Translations under genes and position numbers: made by a program
The notes under the pieces: generated by a model
Told to the model about the DNA's origin: nothing
What the model saw: the letters and a program-made list of their open reading frames with translations, nothing else
Database searches by the model: none
From: Aidingimonas halophila
GTDB lineage: Bacteria; Pseudomonadota; Gammaproteobacteria; Pseudomonadales; Halomonadaceae
Length of the DNA stretch: 64,000 nucleotides
Reading direction: 5' to 3'
Assembly (NCBI RefSeq): GCF_900106955.1
Contig: NZ_FNNI01000007.1
Coordinates: forward strand, 1 to 64,000
In this document: positions 1 through 8,081 of the stretch, piece by piece
Layout of the letters: every line of letters begins with the position of its first letter
Position numbering within the stretch: position 1 is the first letter of the stretch

Positions 1-155
1 TCGGCCAGTTCACAGGCCTTGTCGACTTCGGCCTTGCTGCCGCCGGCGTAGGTCGGTTCCAGCGTCTCGCCGGTGGCAGGGTTGATGGCGTTGATGCTGG
101 CTGCATTACCGGCCACGGATTGTTGGCCGATTAGCGAAGTTCCTTCGAGTGTCAT
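1..155 (-). CDS. Aldehyde dehydrogenase, probable 2-oxoglutarate semialdehyde dehydrogenase (N-terminus only)
   Basis: The gene starts at 155 and leaves the window at base 1, so only about 51 residues are visible. They read as the N-terminus of the NADP-type aldehyde dehydrogenases that oxidise alpha-ketoglutarate semialdehyde (2,5-dioxovalerate) to 2-oxoglutarate: an LIGQ segment followed by INAINPATGETLEP, which is typical of that subgroup. An AGGAGGT Shine-Dalgarno sits 5-6 bases before the ATG. It is the last visible gene of the minus-strand dctPQM-araD1 operon, 58 bases behind araD1. The family call comes from the short N-terminus and the pathway context; the catalytic Cys and Glu lie outside the window. 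Confidence 0.78.
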   Translation of the reverse strand, partial: MTLEGTSLIGQQSVAGNAASINAINPATGETLEPTYAGGSKAEVDKACELA

Positions 156-213
156 CTTGACCTCCTGAAATAGCGCTTGTCGTTTTCCTGAATGTCAGGG
201 ACAGCGTCAGGCA

Positions 214-1200
214 TTAAAGTGAATGTAGGGTGACAGTATCAGGGGCATTGTCAGTGTTGAGGGGATTGCGTAGTGGTCGTCCGAACGTGTCCAACACGAT
301 CTCGAAGCGGTCCCCCCCTTGTGTTTGGATTCCATCGGCAAAACTCAAGGTCGCCGTGCCGAAAAAATGCACGTGGACGTCACCTGGCCGACGAAAATTC
401 GCATACTTGAAATGGTGATATTCCAGGTTGGCGAGACTGTGTGCCATGTTGGCTTCGCCGGTCAGGAACGGCTTCTCCCACAAGGTCGTTCCTTCGCGAA
501 CGATGCGGCTGGTGCCTTCCAGATGCTCCGGAAGCTCACCGATCAGCAACTCCGGGCCGAAACTGCAGGCGCGTAGCTTGGAATGGGCCAGCCACAGATA
601 ATTATAGCGCTCAGTGACGTGATCGGAGAACTCATTGCCGAGTGCATAGCCGACCCGCCAGGGTGTTCCATCCTCGCCGATCAGATAGAGACCCGCCAGT
701 TCGGGTTCTTCGCCGGCATCCTGGGCGAAGGAGGGCACAGGGATGTCGTCCTCCGGCGCGACGATGCAGTCACCGTCCCCCTTGTAGAACCATTCGGGTT
801 GGGCGCCAACCTCGCCAGGTTCCGGTTTGCCACCTTCCACTCCCAATTTGAACATACGCATGGAGTCGGTCAACTCACTGTCGTCGATCTGTGTCTTCGC
901 ATGCATCGAGGCCCGGGTATCGGCACTGCCCAGATGGGTCAAACCGGTGCCGGTCACCAGGCAATGGGCTGGATCGGGGTGAGTCAGTGGCGGTAACAGT
1001 CGCTTTTCATCGATGAGAGTCTGATAGTCGAGCCGAGTATCGGTCAGGGCCGATTCGACCATCTCCGCGAGCGGGCGACCGTGGGAGATGGCTCGGGATG
1101 CCAGGTGGTAGGTATCGGTATCCAGCACCCGGACACGATCATTGTCTTCGACCAGTGCGGCCCGTGGCTGGTTTTGGTACAAGCATTGAATCAGTCGCAT
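214..1200 (-). CDS. AraD1/GguC-family protein, FAH superfamily, candidate 2-keto-3-deoxy-pentonate dehydratase
   Basis: This 328-residue protein has the fumarylacetoacetate hydrolase fold signature in its C-terminal two thirds: the metal-binding EPEL motif near residue 166, then the YALGNEFSDH stretch and the late HFFGTATLSF segment. It matches the AraD1 (GguC) group found in sugar-acid operons. The related FAH-family enzyme XylX of Caulobacter dehydrates 2-keto-3-deoxy-xylonate to alpha-ketoglutarate semialdehyde, and here the next gene appears to encode the dehydrogenase for exactly that product. I therefore infer an L-2-keto-3-deoxy-arabonate (or xylonate) dehydratase. It lies 31 bases behind dctM in the same operon. 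The upstream Shine-Dalgarno is weak (AGAGAG), so translation may depend on the upstream gene. Confidence 0.8.
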   Translation of the reverse strand: MRLIQCLYQNQPRAALVEDNDRVRVLDTDTYHLASRAISHGRPLAEMVESALTDTRLDYQTLIDEKRLLPPLTHPDPAHCLVTGTGLTHLGSADTRASMHAKTQIDDSELTDSMRMFKLGVEGGKPEPGEVGAQPEWFYKGDGDCIVAPEDDIPVPSFAQDAGEEPELAGLYLIGEDGTPWRVGYALGNEFSDHVTERYNYLWLAHSKLRACSFGPELLIGELPEHLEGTSRIVREGTTLWEKPFLTGEANMAHSLANLEYHHFKYANFRRPGDVHVHFFGTATLSFADGIQTQGGDRFEIVLDTFGRPLRNPLNTDNAPDTVTLHSL

Positions 1201-1231
1201 ATGATCGTCTCTCTTGACTGCGGGGAGCGGG

Positions 1232-2533
1232 TTACAGGGGCCATATTGCCAGCGACGGCCATAGTAGCAGGATCGCCAGTATCACGAGTTGGATAGCCAT
1301 GAACGGCAGTACCGACAGGTAGATATCCTTGAGAGCGATGTCGGGCGGTGCCACGCTCTTGAGATAAAACGCAGCGGGACCGAATGGCGGCGACAGGAAC
1401 GATACCTGCATGTTGACGGCGAACAGGATGCCGAACCAGATGGGGTCATACCCTAGTTGCGTCACGATCGGCAGGAAGATGGGCAGCGCCAGCATGGCAA
1501 TGCCGATCCAGTCCAGGAACAGCCCCAGCACCAGCATGATCGCCATCATGACCAGAATGACCACGATCGGGGCGACGTCCATGCCGAGGATGAGGTTCGA
1601 GACGAAGCGATCGCCACCCATCAGGTTGTAGACACCGACCAGTGCCGCAGCACCAATGCCGATCCAGATGATCATGCCACACGTATTGAGCGTCTGAGCC
1701 AGGCTATGGTGCAACATGGTAATCGAGAATTCGCGACGGATGACAATGGCCAGCATGACACCGAAAACACCCATGGCCGCCGCCTCCGTCACTGAGGCGA
1801 TGCCGCCATAGATGGTGCCGAGCACCATGAGAGCGATCAGGGCGGGGAGCAGGATCGCCTTGATGGCGTCCAGCCTGCTGGCGAAAGGGTTGTCTCGTGT
1901 CGTCTCCGTCAGTGGCGGTCCCTTTTGCGGATCCTTGAGACAACGGACCAGGACATAAGCGATATAGGAGCCCATCAGGATCACTGCCGGCGTCACCGCT
2001 GCCGCGAACAGATCGGCAATGGATACACTGGCAATCAACCCATAGATGACCAATACGATCGAGGGCGGCATCATGGTTCCCAGGGCGCCACCGGCACACA
2101 CGACGCCAATGGACAGTCGCTTGTCGTAGCCCAGACGCAGCATCTGCGGGAGGGCGAGAATGCCCAGCAGAACGATTTCACCACCGATGATGCCGGACAG
2201 GGCCGCCAGGAAAAAGGCGACGACGATAGTCTGTATGGCTACCCCGCCAGGCAGCCGCCCTGCGAACACTCGCATGGCATTGAACAGGTCTTTGGCAATG
2301 CCTGATCGGTCCAATAAGGACGCCATGAGCACGAACATGGGAACGGCGACCAGTGAATATTCGGTAATGAATCCGTAAACGCGACTGGTGACCAATGGCA
2401 AAGCGTCGGTACCGAACCATCCGAAGGTAAACACCATGGCGACCAGGCCGGTAATGAATGCCAGGGGCAGGCCCGTGACCAACAACGCAAAGATCGCGCC
2501 GACCATCAGCATCGTTGCCGTCGAAATATCCAT
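1232..2533 (-). CDS. dctM: TRAP transporter large permease (DctM)
   Basis: A 433-residue, very hydrophobic protein with about twelve membrane segments, the standard length for DctM subunits. Conserved features include the N-terminal GLPLAFITGL region, the GIIGGEIVLLGILALPQML stretch and the PPSIVLVIYG loop that mark the ion-coupled TRAP translocation channel. It works with the small subunit, whose stop codon overlaps its ATG by one base (TAATG), and with the periplasmic DctP encoded first in the operon. The substrate is probably a sugar acid or related carboxylate, because the same transcript encodes AraD1 and the semialdehyde dehydrogenase; this is inference from context. Confidence 0.93.
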   Translation of the reverse strand: MDISTATMLMVGAIFALLVTGLPLAFITGLVAMVFTFGWFGTDALPLVTSRVYGFITEYSLVAVPMFVLMASLLDRSGIAKDLFNAMRVFAGRLPGGVAIQTIVVAFFLAALSGIIGGEIVLLGILALPQMLRLGYDKRLSIGVVCAGGALGTMMPPSIVLVIYGLIASVSIADLFAAAVTPAVILMGSYIAYVLVRCLKDPQKGPPLTETTRDNPFASRLDAIKAILLPALIALMVLGTIYGGIASVTEAAAMGVFGVMLAIVIRREFSITMLHHSLAQTLNTCGMIIWIGIGAAALVGVYNLMGGDRFVSNLILGMDVAPIVVILVMMAIMLVLGLFLDWIGIAMLALPIFLPIVTQLGYDPIWFGILFAVNMQVSFLSPPFGPAAFYLKSVAPPDIALKDIYLSVLPFMAIQLVILAILLLWPSLAIWPL

Positions 2534-3111
2534 TACGTGCGCTCCTCAGGCGTGGCTCGGAGTGACTGAATGAAGTGCAGCAGGGCCTGTACCGTCATTA
2601 ACAGCAGTGCAAAAAGGATGATGCCTTTGAGCAACCCGGGGATCGGCGGATTCCAGGACGTACCGGAGCGTTCCAGTTGCCAATCACCCATGGGATTGTG
2701 TGAGGCGCGCCAGAACAAATGAAAGGCGGCATAGCTCATGGTGATGCAGAAACCCAGGATTACCAGGTCATTGAAACGGTCCATCCAATGCCGCATACGA
2801 GGTCCGACATTGTCGTAGAGTACCTTGACGCGAATATGGCTGTTCTTGGCCAGTGCCGCCGGTCCGCCGAGCGCGAAACTCGTGGCGACCAGGAAAACGA
2901 CGGTTTCGTGCACCCAGGACGTCGGCGAGTTGAAGCCGTACCTCAGGAAGACCTCGACCACGCTGATGCCCATGGCGAACAGGATCATCCAGGCAGCACC
3001 ACGGGCACCGCGTGATATCAGACGATCAAGGCCATTGCGTTCAGGGGATACATCCTCGACGGTTTCGAGGACTTCGGTGATATCGGTGGACTGTGGAGAC
3101 TTTTCTGACAT
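2533..3111 (-). CDS. dctQ: TRAP transporter small permease (DctQ)
   Basis: A 192-residue membrane protein with four predicted helices. The family-typical features are the GVSVVEVFLRY-like first helix region (here MGISVVEVFLRYGFNSPTSW) and the later LAKNSHIRVKVLYD loop. It bridges DctP and DctM at the inner membrane. The N-terminus carries an acidic cytosolic extension of about 30 residues before the first helix, slightly longer than usual. It sits between dctP (71-base gap) and dctM (1-base overlap). Confidence 0.92.
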   Translation of the reverse strand: MSEKSPQSTDITEVLETVEDVSPERNGLDRLISRGARGAAWMILFAMGISVVEVFLRYGFNSPTSWVHETVVFLVATSFALGGPAALAKNSHIRVKVLYDNVGPRMRHWMDRFNDLVILGFCITMSYAAFHLFWRASHNPMGDWQLERSGTSWNPPIPGLLKGIILFALLLMTVQALLHFIQSLRATPEERT

Positions 3112-3182
3112 GGGAACTCTCCGGCCCCATCCCGATCGGGATCAGGATGGGACACCGGTATGATGAAGTGATTGTCGATGCC

Positions 3183-4196
3183 TCAGAGAAGGTTGCGGGA
3201 TTCCAGGAAGCCGGTGGCGGAATCGTAGATCTTTTGTGTCATGTCATTCTTTTCAGCCCATTCTGCCCACTCTTCCTTGGCCGCTTCGCGGAACTTCTTG
3301 CGCTCTTCGGCTGACAGGTCGACAGGCTCCACATCGGGATTTTCCTTGAGTTCCTGCAGCGTTTCGAGATCCTGTTCCTTGAGGCGTGCGATCAAGTCGT
3401 AAGCCATGGCATCGAAACCGGTTTCCAGCGTGGTCTGCAGATCTTCGGGCAGGCTGTCCCACGTTTCCTTGTTGATGGAGATATCGATCATCGGCATGGA
3501 GTGGAAGCCGGGATAGAGCGGATACTTGGCGAAGTCGTGGAGCCCCATCGCATCGTTGTTCGAAAGTACGGTGGAGTCGGCGGCATCGATCGTGCCTTTC
3601 TCCATGGCGGTAAAGACCTCGGAGCCCGGCAGATTGACCGGTGAGGCGCCGATGCGCTCGAAAATGTTGTAGACCATCCCTTGCGGGGCACGGATCTTGA
3701 TGCCTTCAAAGTCCTCGATCGTTTCGATCTTTTCGATCGTCGGCACCGATTCGAGCGGGAAGGTGGCGGAAGCGATGTTGTGAGCGCCGTAGGGTTCGAT
3801 CAACTCGTTGTAAAGGTCTTCGCCCCCACCATATTTCATGTACTCGAGGAAGTCATAAGGGTCGCTCCAGGCACCGACCAGGTTGCCCAGCATGCCGAAG
3901 GCGGGATCCTGCCCAGAAAAGTAACTCGGGTCTGTCATGTGGCCGTCGAGTATACCGGAACTGACGGCATCCAGTGTTTCGGTCGGGCCGACGACGGAGT
4001 TGATGGGCATGACCTCGATACTGACACGGCCATCCGTCATGGTCTCGATCTTGTCTGCCCACTCTTGCTTGATCTTGAAGCTGGGTTCGCCGGATGTCTC
4101 CGAGGCCTGGAACGACCATTCGTATTCCGCGGCCTGGGCAGCGGACATACCGATCAGAAGAACGGAACTGGTAATGATAAGAGGATGTTTGAGCAT
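3183..4196 (-). CDS. dctP: TRAP transporter substrate-binding protein (DctP)
   Basis: A 337-residue periplasmic protein. Residues 1-22 form a Sec signal peptide (MLKHPLIITSSVLLIGMSAAQA, with likely cleavage after AQA). The mature part has the DctP-family pattern: the YEWSFQASET start, GRVSIEVMP, the EGIKIRAP motif near residue 165 and the EVFTAMEKGTIDAADS ligand-site segment, in which the Arg of KIRAP normally salt-bridges a carboxylate ligand. This supports an organic-acid ligand. It is the first gene of the dctPQM-araD1-dehydrogenase operon, and its promoter region contains paired GntR-type operators. The ligand itself cannot be read from the sequence. Confidence 0.93.
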   Translation of the reverse strand: MLKHPLIITSSVLLIGMSAAQAAEYEWSFQASETSGEPSFKIKQEWADKIETMTDGRVSIEVMPINSVVGPTETLDAVSSGILDGHMTDPSYFSGQDPAFGMLGNLVGAWSDPYDFLEYMKYGGGEDLYNELIEPYGAHNIASATFPLESVPTIEKIETIEDFEGIKIRAPQGMVYNIFERIGASPVNLPGSEVFTAMEKGTIDAADSTVLSNNDAMGLHDFAKYPLYPGFHSMPMIDISINKETWDSLPEDLQTTLETGFDAMAYDLIARLKEQDLETLQELKENPDVEPVDLSAEERKKFREAAKEEWAEWAEKNDMTQKIYDSATGFLESRNLL

Positions 4197-4251
4197 GACT
4201 CTCTCCGCAACGTGTTGTTGTTGATGCGTGGTTGGTGTGAGTTGAGTCTGT

Positions 4252-4286
4252 ATATGTTGAACATATGGTATTTATGTTCAACATAT
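4252..4286. promoter_or_regulatory. Tandem GntR-type operators upstream of dctP
   Basis: Two copies of TATGTTSAACATA lie at 4253-4265 (centre G) and 4273-4285 (centre C), with centres exactly 20 bp apart, i.e. two helical turns. Each is a perfect inverted repeat around its central base. The same 13-mer, again followed by a half-site 20 bp further on, lies upstream of the GntR gene ending at 15366. The simplest reading is that this GntR protein controls dctPQM-araD1. The operators are about 55-90 bases upstream of the dctP start. The binding assignment is inference. Confidence 0.75.
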
Positions 4287-4379
4287 ACTTTAGTCGAGCG
4301 TCCCTTCGATGCCTTGTCACGAGAGAGTCCAGTGGCGTGCTGGGCACTGCCAGCGGGAGCTGGCGACTCACCCTTGTCG

Positions 4380-5348
4380 TCACTCAGTCGAACGACTGTC
4401 TTCGATCACTTCACGGAGCACTGTGCTCAACGCCGCGGCTCCGGGAGAGAGGCGTTGCTTGCGCAAGGTGACAAGACCATAAGGCTGGACGCTGAGCGAT
4501 TCCTCGGTGGGCAGTAGATGAAAGCGTTGTGGGTCGCAAAGCAGTTCGGCGACTTCACGACTGACGACCGTGAGGGTATCCGAAACCGCGACCTGCGCCA
4601 GTGATGCCAGCATGTCCGGCGTATTGACGATCCGGGCCGGTGGCGACAGGTCGTGATACATGAACAGGTGATCGACACGTTGTCTCATCAGTGCTCCGGG
4701 TGGCTGGAGGGACCAGGGATAGGCCGTCATCTCGGCGAGTGTCGGCGAGCCCTTGTCGGCCAGAGGGTGATTCCGCCGGCACACGATACAGATCGCCTCT
4801 TCGCCGATCTCTTCGAAGACGAAATGGCCCGGGTCGAAACCGGCGGGAATTCGTGAGACAACCATGTCGAACTCGCCTTCGAGCAAGCGTGGGATCAGCG
4901 CCGGGCTCACATCCACATGGACGTTGACCTTGAGTCCCGGGAGTCGGCGGTGCACACGTTCCAGGGTCTGGGCAATCAAGGTCACGGCCGGCGCCATCAC
5001 CGTACCAACGGATACGACTCCGGCATTGCCATCATTGAGAGCGTTGAGCTCCTCACCTGTCTGCTGCAGCGAGGAAAGAATGTCGTGGGCATGTCGCACG
5101 GCGATTTCGCCATACCAGTTGGGTTCGATGCCCCGCGAGTGGCGCTCGAATAACTGCATTCCCAACCGTTCCTCCAGCTCATTGAGGAGTTTGGACGCGG
5201 CCGGCTGACTCATGCCCAGGGTGTCGGCCGCACGGTGCAGATTGCGATGGTCGTCCAGTGCGAGGAACAACTGAAGATGGCGTAACTTTAGTCTTACCTT
5301 GAGAAACCAGTCGGGCGGTAGTTCGCCCATGACGGAGCGTCGTGTCAT
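4380..5348 (-). CDS. LysR-family transcriptional regulator (GbpR-like)
   Basis: A 322-residue regulator. The N-terminal winged helix-turn-helix covers about residues 18-80 (LRHLQLFLALDDHRNLHRAADTLGMSQPAASKLLNELEERLG), followed by a periplasmic-binding-protein-like effector domain. The sequence resembles the LysR subgroup that includes Agrobacterium GbpR, which controls galactose/arabinose uptake genes. A second possible start is MGELPP at residue 7. It is divergent from the aldose epimerase, with about 116 bases between them, and lies behind the dctP promoter on the same strand as dctP. A role in controlling the epimerase/arabinose genes is plausible but not proven. Confidence 0.88.
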   Translation of the reverse strand: MTRRSVMGELPPDWFLKVRLKLRHLQLFLALDDHRNLHRAADTLGMSQPAASKLLNELEERLGMQLFERHSRGIEPNWYGEIAVRHAHDILSSLQQTGEELNALNDGNAGVVSVGTVMAPAVTLIAQTLERVHRRLPGLKVNVHVDVSPALIPRLLEGEFDMVVSRIPAGFDPGHFVFEEIGEEAICIVCRRNHPLADKGSPTLAEMTAYPWSLQPPGALMRQRVDHLFMYHDLSPPARIVNTPDMLASLAQVAVSDTLTVVSREVAELLCDPQRFHLLPTEESLSVQPYGLVTLRKQRLSPGAAALSTVLREVIEDSRSTE

Positions 5349-5354
5349 GCAGTG

Positions 5355-5401
5355 ATAACCGAATGAATATGGATAGACGAGCTATCTAGTATTAGCGGTT
5401 A
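5355..5401. promoter_or_regulatory. Nested inverted repeats between lysR and the aldose epimerase
   Basis: The divergent promoter region holds an outer inverted repeat, TAACCG at 5355-5360 with CGGTTA at 5396-5401. Inside it is a perfect inner repeat, GATAG (5372-5376), ACGAG, CTATC (5382-5386). Such nested dyads are common for LysR autoregulatory sites, but no clear T-N11-A consensus can be assigned. Confidence 0.4.
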
Positions 5402-5464
5402 AGTCGTCGCCTGTCTAACGTGGGGCGTGCCGGCTCAACGGAAAACAACAAACCAGGAGACGAC

Positions 5465-6730
5465 ATGACTGATAATAAAATGACTGCCAGGAAGGCCAGG
5501 GGCTACCCAGGTGCCACCTCTCGGTGGGTGTGGGCGGCGTTGACGGCATTACCTCTTGTGACGGCGGCCGCCACGGCGGAGGACTCGAACGATAACAACG
5601 ATACTCGAACGGAAGGCGATCGGCATATCGAGCAGAGCGCATTCGGCACAATGCCCGATGGGCGAGACGTGGCACTCTACACCCTGACCAATACCAACGG
5701 GGCGAGTCTTTCGGTGACCCCCTACGGGGGGATCATCGTAGCGCTCCGCGTGCCGGATGCGTCAGGAGCATTCGATGACGTGGTGCTGGGATTCGATTCT
5801 CTGGATGGTTACTTGTCCGATAGCTATCGCGAGGCCAATCCTTATTTCGGCGCACTGATCGGTCGTTATGGTAACCGTATCGCCGATGGTGAGTTCACGA
5901 TCGATGGGGAAACCCATAGGCTCCCCACCAACGATGGTGACAATCATCTGCATGGTGGCGACAAGGGCTTTGACCAGCGCTTATGGGATGCCGAGACGGT
6001 CGAGGATGAACGTGGGGTCGGGGTGATCCTGTCATTGACCAGTGCGGATGGCGATCAAGGTTATCCGGGAGAGTTGCAGGCTCGGGTTCGCTACACCCTG
6101 ACCGATAGCGACGAGCTGGTCGTCGACTATCAGGCCACGACGGATGCCGTGACTCCAGTCAACCTGACTCAGCACAGCTACTTCAATCTCGATGGAGTCA
6201 CTGGAGACGGCGCCAGTGATGACAATATTCTCGATCATCGTTTGATGATAAATGCCAAGGCATTCACCCCGGTGGATGACGGTCTGATTCCCACTGGAGA
6301 GATCCGCGCCGTGGACGGCACGCCGTTTGATTTCCGCGATCCCGCCTCTGTCGGTGCTCGTATCGACAACGACGATGAACAGTTGGAGAAAGGGGGCGGC
6401 TATGATCACAATTTCGTGCTGGATCGACGCGAGGTGGAGGAGGGCGAGTTGGTTACAGCCGCCCGACTGGTCGCTCCGGAAAGCGGAAGGGTCATGGAGG
6501 TCCAGACCAGCGAGCCGGGTCTCCAGTTCTATTCAGGGAATTTTCTCGATGGTTCACTGACCGGGAAATCAGGCACGGATTACGGCCACCGCTCCGGCCT
6601 CGCACTGGAAACCCAGCATTTTCCCGATTCACCCAACCAGCCTGACTTTCCATCAACCTTGTTATCGCCCGGTGAGACGTATAGCAGTCAGACCCGCTAT
6701 GACTTCTCAGTCCGTGATGCCGAGCAGTAA
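5465..6730 (+). CDS. galM: Secreted aldose 1-epimerase (mutarotase)
   Basis: A 421-residue protein that interconverts alpha and beta anomers of aldoses. The GalM fold motifs are clear: GRYGNRIADGEF and NDGDNHLHGG early, NLTQHSYFNLDG with the catalytic His in the middle, and the late ALETQHFPDSPNQPDFPSTLL segment. Unlike E. coli GalM (about 346 residues, cytosolic) it has an N-terminal extension with a hydrophobic stretch ending TAAATA, read as a signal peptide, followed by an Asp/Asn-rich linker. It therefore probably acts in the periplasm, presenting the correct anomer to the ABC importer downstream. I start at ATG 5465 because AGGAGA lies just before it; a GTG at 5420 in the same frame lacks such a site. 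Confidence 0.9.
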   Translation: MTDNKMTARKARGYPGATSRWVWAALTALPLVTAAATAEDSNDNNDTRTEGDRHIEQSAFGTMPDGRDVALYTLTNTNGASLSVTPYGGIIVALRVPDASGAFDDVVLGFDSLDGYLSDSYREANPYFGALIGRYGNRIADGEFTIDGETHRLPTNDGDNHLHGGDKGFDQRLWDAETVEDERGVGVILSLTSADGDQGYPGELQARVRYTLTDSDELVVDYQATTDAVTPVNLTQHSYFNLDGVTGDGASDDNILDHRLMINAKAFTPVDDGLIPTGEIRAVDGTPFDFRDPASVGARIDNDDEQLEKGGGYDHNFVLDRREVEEGELVTAARLVAPESGRVMEVQTSEPGLQFYSGNFLDGSLTGKSGTDYGHRSGLALETQHFPDSPNQPDFPSTLLSPGETYSSQTRYDFSVRDAEQ

Positions 6731-6768
6731 CGGCACTTCGATAATAGCGACCCCATGAGACTTGCATC

Positions 6769-6803
6769 GACGCCCTGGCTCTCCGCCGGGGCGTCAGCGC
6801 TTT
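6769..6803 (+). terminator. Terminator-like hairpin after the aldose epimerase
   Basis: GACGCCCTGGC (6769-6779) pairs with GCCGGGGCGTC (6785-6795) to form an 11-bp stem with one G-T pair and a five-base loop, followed shortly by TTTT. It separates the epimerase transcript from the araFGH transcript. The T-tract is short, so termination may be partial. Confidence 0.65.
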
Positions 6804-6909
6804 TGGCCGTTGTCCTCGGCAGGTCGAGCGCTATCCACACTTTAGTCGCAGCATAGGCGAATGCGCTGGACGGTATCTCGGCTGTTGTCAGTTGGGTGAT
6901 ATAAAAAAT

Positions 6910-6921
6910 GATATCGATATC
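6910..6921. promoter_or_regulatory. GATATC repeat palindrome upstream of araF
   Basis: GATATCGATATC is a perfect 12-bp palindrome, about 115 bases upstream of the araF start and next to an A-tract. Its position near a possible promoter suggests an operator for araFGH. No regulator can be assigned. Confidence 0.35.
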
Positions 6922-7034
6922 TGACAATATGAGTATTGGATGGTTATAGCTGTATCGGATTATGGTGTGCATGAGTCGCGGTAACCGCTTCGGCGACAAC
7001 AACAAATCCCCGGTATCGGGAAAAGGAGAGGAAT

Positions 7035-8030
7035 ATGCCACTCACAACGCGATTGACTCCATTACTGCTCAGCAGCGCCGTCGCATTGAGCGCTGCGAGC
7101 ACGGTCCAGGCCGAGGAAGACGAGGTCAAGATCGGTTTTATCGTCAAGAAGCCTGAACAGGCCTGGTTCATCAACGAACAAGAGGCCGCTACCGAGGTCG
7201 GTGAAGAGATGGGCTTCGAGGTCGTCAGGATGGGCGGCGAAGACGGCCAGGCCGTGCTGAGCGCCATCGATAACTTGAACTCCCAAGGGGCGGAGGGTTT
7301 CGTGATCTGTCCCCCGGATGTGCGCCTGGGTCCCACGATCATGAACCGTGCGGAAGAGTACGACATGAAAGTGATCACCGTGGATGATCGTTTCGTGGAC
7401 TCGAATGGCGATCCGATGGAGGAGGTGCCGCATCTGGGCATGTCGGGTTACAAGATCGGCGAGCAGGTCGGTGAGGCGATCCATGAAGAAATGCAGGAGC
7501 GGGGATGGGATGCAGATAATGTCGCCGCGTTGCGCATCACCAATGAAGAATTGCCCACTGCCGTCAAACGGACGACGGGCGCCAGTGATGTCTTGATTGA
7601 TAACGGCTTCCCTGAAGACAACATCCTCGATGCACCGCAGGAGAATACCGATACCAACAGTGCCTTTTCCGCCGCTGCACCGGTCATTTCCCAGAATGAA
7701 GATATCGAACACTGGATCATCTACGCCCTGAACGAAGAGAGCGTGCTGGGTGGTGTCCGTGCGACCGAACAGTACGGTATCGATGCCGAGGACGTCATTG
7801 GTGTCGGCATCAATGGCTCCGGCGCGGCATTTGCTGAGTTTTCTCGTGATGAGCCGACCGGTTTCCACGGCACCATCGCTGTAAGCTCGACCATGCATGG
7901 CCGTGAAACAGCGGAAAATCTCTATCAATGGATTACCGAAGGCGAGAAGCCGAAAGCCAATACGGAAACCAAGGGCAAACTCATGACGCGCAACAACTGG
8001 GAAGAGGTTCGGGAAGAACTCGGCCTGTAA
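7035..8030 (+). CDS. araF: L-arabinose ABC transporter periplasmic binding protein
   Basis: A 331-residue periplasmic protein with a signal peptide (residues 1-26, ending TVQA). The mature sequence tracks E. coli AraF closely: KIGFIVKKPEQAWF, the GFVICPPDVRLG segment, YDMKVITVDDRFVDSNGDPM, the EEMQERGWD helix and the late IGVGINGSGA region. These include ligand-contacting positions of the arabinose-binding protein. The strong match supports L-arabinose as ligand, although D-galactose/D-fucose binding is a known side activity of the family. A strong AAAGGAGAGG ribosome site precedes the ATG. It is the first gene of araFGH-arabinonate dehydratase. Confidence 0.92.
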   Translation: MPLTTRLTPLLLSSAVALSAASTVQAEEDEVKIGFIVKKPEQAWFINEQEAATEVGEEMGFEVVRMGGEDGQAVLSAIDNLNSQGAEGFVICPPDVRLGPTIMNRAEEYDMKVITVDDRFVDSNGDPMEEVPHLGMSGYKIGEQVGEAIHEEMQERGWDADNVAALRITNEELPTAVKRTTGASDVLIDNGFPEDNILDAPQENTDTNSAFSAAAPVISQNEDIEHWIIYALNEESVLGGVRATEQYGIDAEDVIGVGINGSGAAFAEFSRDEPTGFHGTIAVSSTMHGRETAENLYQWITEGEKPKANTETKGKLMTRNNWEEVREELGL

Positions 8031-8081
8031 TCCAAAGGTAAGGTGCCTGTCGGAGGCTCGGCAGGCGCATGGAGCACGAAC

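Larger units (their letters stand above)
6731..7034. other. Intergenic region between the epimerase and araF
   Basis: No gene is seen here. The stretch holds a terminator-like hairpin just after the epimerase, a low-complexity A-rich segment, the palindrome at 6910-6921 and a strong AAGGAGAGG Shine-Dalgarno just before araF. A TTGTCA at 6885-6890 could be a -35 element; the matching -10 would overlap the palindrome, as expected for a repressor or AraC-type control point. Confidence 0.5.
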
